Source: Paenibacillus_V sp046244365
GTDB taxonomy: Bacteria; Bacillota; Bacilli; Paenibacillales; NBRC-103111
Assembly: GCF_046244365.1 (NCBI RefSeq)
Contig: NZ_CP176395.1
Span: forward strand, 3,224,001 to 3,288,000
Direction of reading: 5' to 3'
Length of the DNA: 64,000 nucleotides
Made by a program: the position numbers and the translations under genes. Shown here in pieces: positions 60,195 to 64,000 of this stretch (positions within the stretch are counted from its first letter, which is position 1; every line of letters starts with the position of its first letter). The notes beneath the pieces were generated by a model. The model made no database searches and was not told the origin of the DNA. It saw only the letters and a list, made by a program, of their open reading frames with translations.

Positions 60195-60209
60195 TGATAA
60201 TCATTATCA
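60195..60209. promoter_or_regulatory. Perfect Fur box
   Basis: TGATAATCATTATCA is an exact 7-1-7 inverted repeat matching the Bacillus Fur consensus. It lies just downstream of the -10 element and 45 bases before the binding-protein start, a position suited to repression under iron-replete conditions. Zur boxes differ at the second base pair (TCGTAAT), so Fur is preferred. Confidence 0.85.
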
Positions 60210-60253
60210 ATGGAAAATTGATTGCAATACATACAACTTTGGAGGATGATTCA

Positions 60254-61900
60254 ATGTTTCGCCATTCCAAAAATCTTTACGCTTCTATTATGCTCGTACT
60301 CATGCTTGTTGTCGTTCTGGCAGGGTGTACGACCGCGACCGATAAAAATAAGGCATCGGACGCTTCCGCAGAACCGGGAAAGCAATCGTCCGCGCCGGCG
60401 GAAAAAACGCTGACTATCTCCTGGCCCAAAGATATCGGGCCATTGAATCCGCATCAATATACGCCGAATGAATTTTTTGCGCAAGGCATGTACTACGAAC
60501 CGCTTATCGGCTATGGCGAAGGCGGCAAGCTGGTGCCGAAGCTGGCGGAATCATGGAACATTTCGGAGGACGGCAAAATGTATACGTTCAACCTCCGGAA
60601 AAACGTGAAGTTTTCCGACGGATCGGATTTTGACGCTAACGTTGTGAAGAAAAACTTCGATACGATTCTGGCCAACCGCGATATGCATAGCTGGCTCGGC
60701 TTGATCAGCCAGATCGAGAAAACGGAAGTCGTGAACGCGAACACGTTCCAAATCACATTGAAAAACCGTTATTATCCGGCACTACAAGAGTTCGCAGTAG
60801 TAAGACCGCTTCGTTTCCTCGGTGCCGCAGGCTTTCCGGATGACGGCAATACGGCAAAGAGCATCAAAAATCCGGTTACAACCGGACCATGGGTCCTGAG
60901 CGAGTACAAAAAAGATCAAATTGCGGTGTTTACCCGTAACGAACAGTATTGGGGAACAAAGCCTAACATCAATAAGCTGATCGTCAAAGTGATTCCGGAC
61001 GGCGAAGCAAGAGTGCTGGCTCTGGAGAAGGGCGACATCGACTTGATCTACGGCGAGGGCGTCATCAGCTTGGATTCTTTCGTCAATTTGAAGAAAAATG
61101 ACAAATTCAAAACGTCCGTCTCCGATCCTGTCGCAAGCCGTGCTCTGATTGTCAATACGGCAAAAGGGCCGTTCGCCGATCTGAATGTACGTTTGGCCCT
61201 GCAGCATGCGGTGAATAAAAAAGCATTGGTCGACGGGGGAACGAACGGCGTTGAGAAAATGGCCGATACGATCATCTCGAGCAATTTCCCTTATGCGAAC
61301 GTAGGCTTGAAAGCTTACGATTATAATGTGGAAACGGCTAAGGCTTTGCTGGATAAGGCCGGATGGGTGTTACCGGCAGGGAAAACGGTACGCGAAAAAG
61401 ACGGGAAGCCGCTCGAGATCGAATTGGTTTACATGGGGCCCGACCAAATTGAAAAGCCGATGTCGGCCGCTATGCAATCGGATTTGAAACAAATCGGCAT
61501 CTCCCTCAAGACGACCGGATTGGAACGGGAGCTCCGCAATAAAAGGATGGAAAGCGCGGATTTCGATCTGCTGTTCTGGAATACATACGGTGCTCCGTAC
61601 GACCCGCATTCGTTCGTTTCGACCAATTATGAGAAGGGGTACGGTATTTTCGAATCGCAGCAAGGACTGCCGATGAAAGATACGCTTCATCAACAGATGA
61701 AGGACGTTCTGCTAACCGTCGACGAGAAGGAACGGCAGAAGTTGTACACGTCGATTTTCACGACATTGCATGAGCAAGCCGTATATTTACCTCTCTCCTA
61801 CTTGACGAATATTGCCGTTTATCCGAAATATGTGACCGGGCTGAAGTTCCCTGCTCACCGCGATGAAACGCCTTTCGACTTGCTGGATATTCAGAAATAA
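60254..61900 (+). CDS. Nickel/metallophore-type ABC importer binding lipoprotein (NikA/CntA-like)
   Basis: 548 residues from ATG 60254 (GGAGG 8 bases upstream). Signal peptide with lipobox VLAGC, then a family-5 (SBP_bac_5) fold: ISWPKDIGPLNPHQYTPNEF, YEPLIGYGEGG, LAESWNISEDGKMYTFNLRK, RLALQHAVNKKALVDGG. It closely follows the NikA layout. The Fur box upstream argues for an iron-repressed system, for instance an opine-metallophore importer, rather than a purely nickel-regulated one. Confidence 0.9.
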   Translation: MFRHSKNLYASIMLVLMLVVVLAGCTTATDKNKASDASAEPGKQSSAPAEKTLTISWPKDIGPLNPHQYTPNEFFAQGMYYEPLIGYGEGGKLVPKLAESWNISEDGKMYTFNLRKNVKFSDGSDFDANVVKKNFDTILANRDMHSWLGLISQIEKTEVVNANTFQITLKNRYYPALQEFAVVRPLRFLGAAGFPDDGNTAKSIKNPVTTGPWVLSEYKKDQIAVFTRNEQYWGTKPNINKLIVKVIPDGEARVLALEKGDIDLIYGEGVISLDSFVNLKKNDKFKTSVSDPVASRALIVNTAKGPFADLNVRLALQHAVNKKALVDGGTNGVEKMADTIISSNFPYANVGLKAYDYNVETAKALLDKAGWVLPAGKTVREKDGKPLEIELVYMGPDQIEKPMSAAMQSDLKQIGISLKTTGLERELRNKRMESADFDLLFWNTYGAPYDPHSFVSTNYEKGYGIFESQQGLPMKDTLHQQMKDVLLTVDEKERQKLYTSIFTTLHEQAVYLPLSYLTNIAVYPKYVTGLKFPAHRDETPFDLLDIQK

Positions 61901-61916
61901 GATAAGGTGCTCCGAT

Positions 61917-62867
61917 ATGAAGATGCTAGTTTACGTGTTGAAACGAATGCTGACGATGGTCCCCATTTTACTGGGGGCCTCCTTCGTTTCTTTTTTGCTT
62001 TTGCGGCTGACTCCGGTTGATCCTGCCAAGGCTTATTTGTCCGTCTCCAATATCGTTCCTACGGAGGAAACGTTAAACGCCGTTCGCGCCCAGCTTGGAT
62101 TAAACCGTTCCTTCTGGTCGCAATATGGACATTGGCTATGGCAGCTATGCCGTTTGGATTTCGGGACCTCGTTTTTCAGCAAATTGCCGGTTTCTCGCGA
62201 GCTGGCAGCCAGGCTCCCTATTACCGCGACTTTGGCATTGCTAAGCTTGGCCTTTGCCATCGCCATCAGTATGTTGTTGGGCATTGCCTCTGCCGTCCGC
62301 AAAAACCGGTTGCTCGATCATGTGAGCCGGTTGCTGGCGTTTCTGGGCGCTTCGGTTCCCCAGTTTTGGCTGGCTTACCTGCTGATTTATTTTCTTTCGG
62401 TGAAGCTGGATTGGTTTCCGCTGCAGGGGGCCGATTCGTGGCTTCATTATGCGCTGCCTTCCTTTACGCTGGCGTTTGCGCTAGTCGCTACCTATTCCCG
62501 GTTACTGCGAACGGGGCTGCTGGAAAGTCTTGAAGAGTCGTATGTGTTATATGCCAAAGCGAGAGGACTAGGAACGTTTACAGTAGTAGGGCGTCATGCG
62601 ATTCGCCATGCCATCCGTCCGGTTGTTACGGCTGCGGGAATGAACTTGGGGAAATTGTTTGCGGGAACCGTAATCGTCGAGCAGATTTTTGCCATGCCGG
62701 GCATGGGCGGGTTCTTTTTGGAATCGGTTTATCATCGGGACTATCCGGTCATTCAGGCATACGTATTTATTATGGCTATCGTATTTGTAGTGGGAAATTT
62801 AGCGGCGGATGTTATACAAGCCTTGTTGGACCCGCGTTTGACGAAGGCCAAAGGGAAGGAGATCTGA
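61917..62867 (+). CDS. ABC transporter permease, NikB/OppB type
   Basis: 316 residues from ATG 61917; the open frame to the left overlaps the binding-protein gene. Six membrane helices begin VLKRMLTMVPILLGASFVSF, with the OppB-family loop LRTGLLESLEESYVLYAKAR and the helix GTVIVEQIFAMPGMGGFFLE. AAGGTG precedes the start. It is the second gene of the importer. Confidence 0.92.
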   Translation: MKMLVYVLKRMLTMVPILLGASFVSFLLLRLTPVDPAKAYLSVSNIVPTEETLNAVRAQLGLNRSFWSQYGHWLWQLCRLDFGTSFFSKLPVSRELAARLPITATLALLSLAFAIAISMLLGIASAVRKNRLLDHVSRLLAFLGASVPQFWLAYLLIYFLSVKLDWFPLQGADSWLHYALPSFTLAFALVATYSRLLRTGLLESLEESYVLYAKARGLGTFTVVGRHAIRHAIRPVVTAAGMNLGKLFAGTVIVEQIFAMPGMGGFFLESVYHRDYPVIQAYVFIMAIVFVVGNLAADVIQALLDPRLTKAKGKEI

Positions 62868-62871
62868 CATA

Positions 62872-63741
62872 GTGGGGGGCATACGAATCGTATTACGGAC
62901 TGCCGGACGGCAAAAACTTATCGTTGTCTGCATACTGCTGCTGCTGGTCATCGTGCTTGCCGGTCTTCTTGCTCCTGTGCTTGCGCCGAACGATCCGAAT
63001 CTCGTCGATCTGACACATAAGCTGGAAGGGCCGTCGAGCCAATATCCGCTTGGCACCGATCAGTTGGGACGCTGCGTATTATCCCGCCTGCTATATGGCA
63101 CGCAAGTCTCGCTCAGCCTGGCTTTGTTAATCGCTACCGCCTGTTTGATCATTGGGCTTGCTCTCGGTTGCTTGGCCGGCTATGCCGGCGGGAAAATCGA
63201 CAGTCTCGTCATGCGGGCTTGCGACGCAGTTCTGGCTATCCCCTCCCTCATTCTTGCCATTAGTTTGATTGCCATATGGGGTGCGGGGTGGAAGCAAATG
63301 GCGGTTGCGCTCATTATCGTGCAGTCCGTTTACTACGCCCGCTTTATTCGCGGAATCGTCAACAATCTGAAGCAGCAAACGTATATCGTCGCCGCCCGTG
63401 TTTGCGGCACGCCGCCCTTGCGGATGATCGTTCGGCACATCATCCCTAATCTTCTTCCTCCGTTGCTTATTGTCGTAACGCTGGAAATCGGTTGGGTCAT
63501 CATGGACATTTCCGCTTTGTCGTTTATCGGGCTTGGCGTGCAGTCACCGACTCCGGAATGGGGGGCGATGATCAATGAAGGGAAATCGTCCATACGCAGT
63601 CACCCGAGACTGATGATTGCGCCAGGGCTGATGATTTTCGGTATGGTCGCTCTGTTGAATACATTGGGTGAGGCGCTGGGCGAGAAGAAGGGAATTACGA
63701 AATCGTTAAGAAAAATGGCGAAGGAAGCGAACAAACCATGA
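62872..63741 (+). CDS. ABC transporter permease, NikC/DppC type
   Basis: 289 residues, GTG start with AAGGAG 10 bases upstream. The N-terminal OppC_N region is followed by LGTDQLGRCVLSRLLYGTQV, the DppC-family hallmark, and by six membrane helices with coupling loop YIVAARVCGTPPLRMIVRHI. The stop overlaps the ATPase start (ATGA). Confidence 0.92.
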   Translation: MGGIRIVLRTAGRQKLIVVCILLLLVIVLAGLLAPVLAPNDPNLVDLTHKLEGPSSQYPLGTDQLGRCVLSRLLYGTQVSLSLALLIATACLIIGLALGCLAGYAGGKIDSLVMRACDAVLAIPSLILAISLIAIWGAGWKQMAVALIIVQSVYYARFIRGIVNNLKQQTYIVAARVCGTPPLRMIVRHIIPNLLPPLLIVVTLEIGWVIMDISALSFIGLGVQSPTPEWGAMINEGKSSIRSHPRLMIAPGLMIFGMVALLNTLGEALGEKKGITKSLRKMAKEANKP

Positions 63742-64000
63742 CGGAGAACGCTATCGAACCCGTGCTCTCAGTGAACGGATTGAGCGTCCAAATTCAAGTA
63801 GAGCAAGGCTTGCTTCAAGTTTTGCATGATATCTCGTTTCGTATCGAGGCTGGCAAGGTACTGGGGATCGTAGGCGAGAGCGGCAGCGGGAAGTCGATGC
63901 TCTGCTTGGCCGTTCTTGGACTGCTGCATCAATCCGCGAAGATCGTGCAAGGTAATATCCGGGTAAAGGGTCTGGAGCTTGTCGGTATGCCCGAAAGCAA
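63738..64000 (+). CDS. ABC transporter ATP-binding protein, NikD/DppD type (3' truncated by window edge)
   Basis: The first 87 residues are visible: strand LSVNGLSVQIQ, then Walker A GESGSGKSMLC. The reading frame stays open to the end of the window. ATG 63738 overlaps the NikC-type stop. A second ATPase (NikE type) and possibly metallophore synthesis or export genes would be expected downstream. Confidence 0.9.
   Translation, partial: MTENAIEPVLSVNGLSVQIQVEQGLLQVLHDISFRIEAGKVLGIVGESGSGKSMLCLAVLGLLHQSAKIVQGNIRVKGLELVGMPES

Noticed and set aside
60001..60249. 82-codon frame upstream of the metal-type importer
   Set aside because: It runs through the promoter and Fur box and lacks a ribosome binding site.
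1..64000. tRNA, rRNA, tmRNA or replication origin
   Set aside because: No cloverleaf-like T-loop/anticodon patterns, rRNA signatures or DnaA-box clusters were noticed on either strand.

Overview
The window looks like the chromosome of an endospore-forming Paenibacillaceae bacterium (Paenibacillus or Cohnella type). The evidence is a gerA-type spore germination operon, tandem YjcZ-type mini-proteins, YesM/YesN-style kinase and AraC-type response regulator pairs next to LplB/LplC-type sugar permeases, lipoprotein binding proteins, strong AGGAGG ribosome binding sites and a Bacillus-type Fur box. No rRNA or tRNA gene and no CRISPR array was seen.

Layout. 1-12.3 kb is a carbohydrate (probably acidic polysaccharide or uronate) locus: the tail of a sugar ABC permease, three Gfo/Idh/MocA oxidoreductases, a YesM/AraC two-component pair, a heparinase II/III family protein and a sugar isomerase. 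In its middle (8.4-11.0 kb) lie the wreckage of a second two-component system and a ThuA-domain gene. 12.4-20.8 kb holds an AraC regulator, a PhyH dioxygenase, a small membrane protein, a GH38-like (DUF5054-type) glycosidase, a membrane-bound AraC regulator and an MgtC-like protein. 21-27.3 kb is a complete sugar ABC importer (two permeases and a lipoprotein) with an isomerase, a phosphoglycerate-mutase-like phosphatase and a fourth Gfo/Idh/MocA protein. 27.6-31.5 kb is a DeoR regulator, a decayed second heparinase tail, a mannose-6-phosphate-isomerase-like protein and a ROK kinase. 31.6-35.3 kb is a gerA-type operon whose A subunit is frameshifted. 35.5-41.9 kb is a second importer (ferric/spermidine-type binding protein, two permeases, ATPase) in one operon with DeoR, HAD and isomerase genes. 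42.1-48.4 kb contains NUDIX, a Crp-type regulator, an ECF transporter (S, T and fused A-A'), a metallo-beta-lactamase-fold protein, an HD protein and a SemiSWEET-like protein. 48.6-50.1 kb is a cardiolipin synthase.

50.1-59.4 kb is an accessory and decayed stretch: YjcZ genes, an IS3-family element, an LSM-like/glycine-rich protein, a dense array of GACAAGAA/TTCTTGTC repeats around a terminator hairpin, a 315-bp element bounded by 19-bp inverted repeats, an IS110-family transposase with a structured leader, a frameshifted hypothetical gene, a serine-recombinase remnant and a secreted stalk-domain protein. 59.4-64 kb holds a TMEM175-like channel and a Fur-box-controlled nickel/metallophore-type ABC importer that runs off the window.

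How the genes work together. The two lplBC-type systems, the isomerases and the oxidoreductases fit import and keto/epimer processing of oligosaccharides. A shared promoter/operator sequence (GTTCAT...TATTATGAT) precedes the GH38-like gene and the isomerase/ROK operon, and its left half occurs in the promoter of the DeoR gene and at the scar before the heparinase fragment. This suggests a DeoR regulon in which one member gene has been deleted down to its tail.
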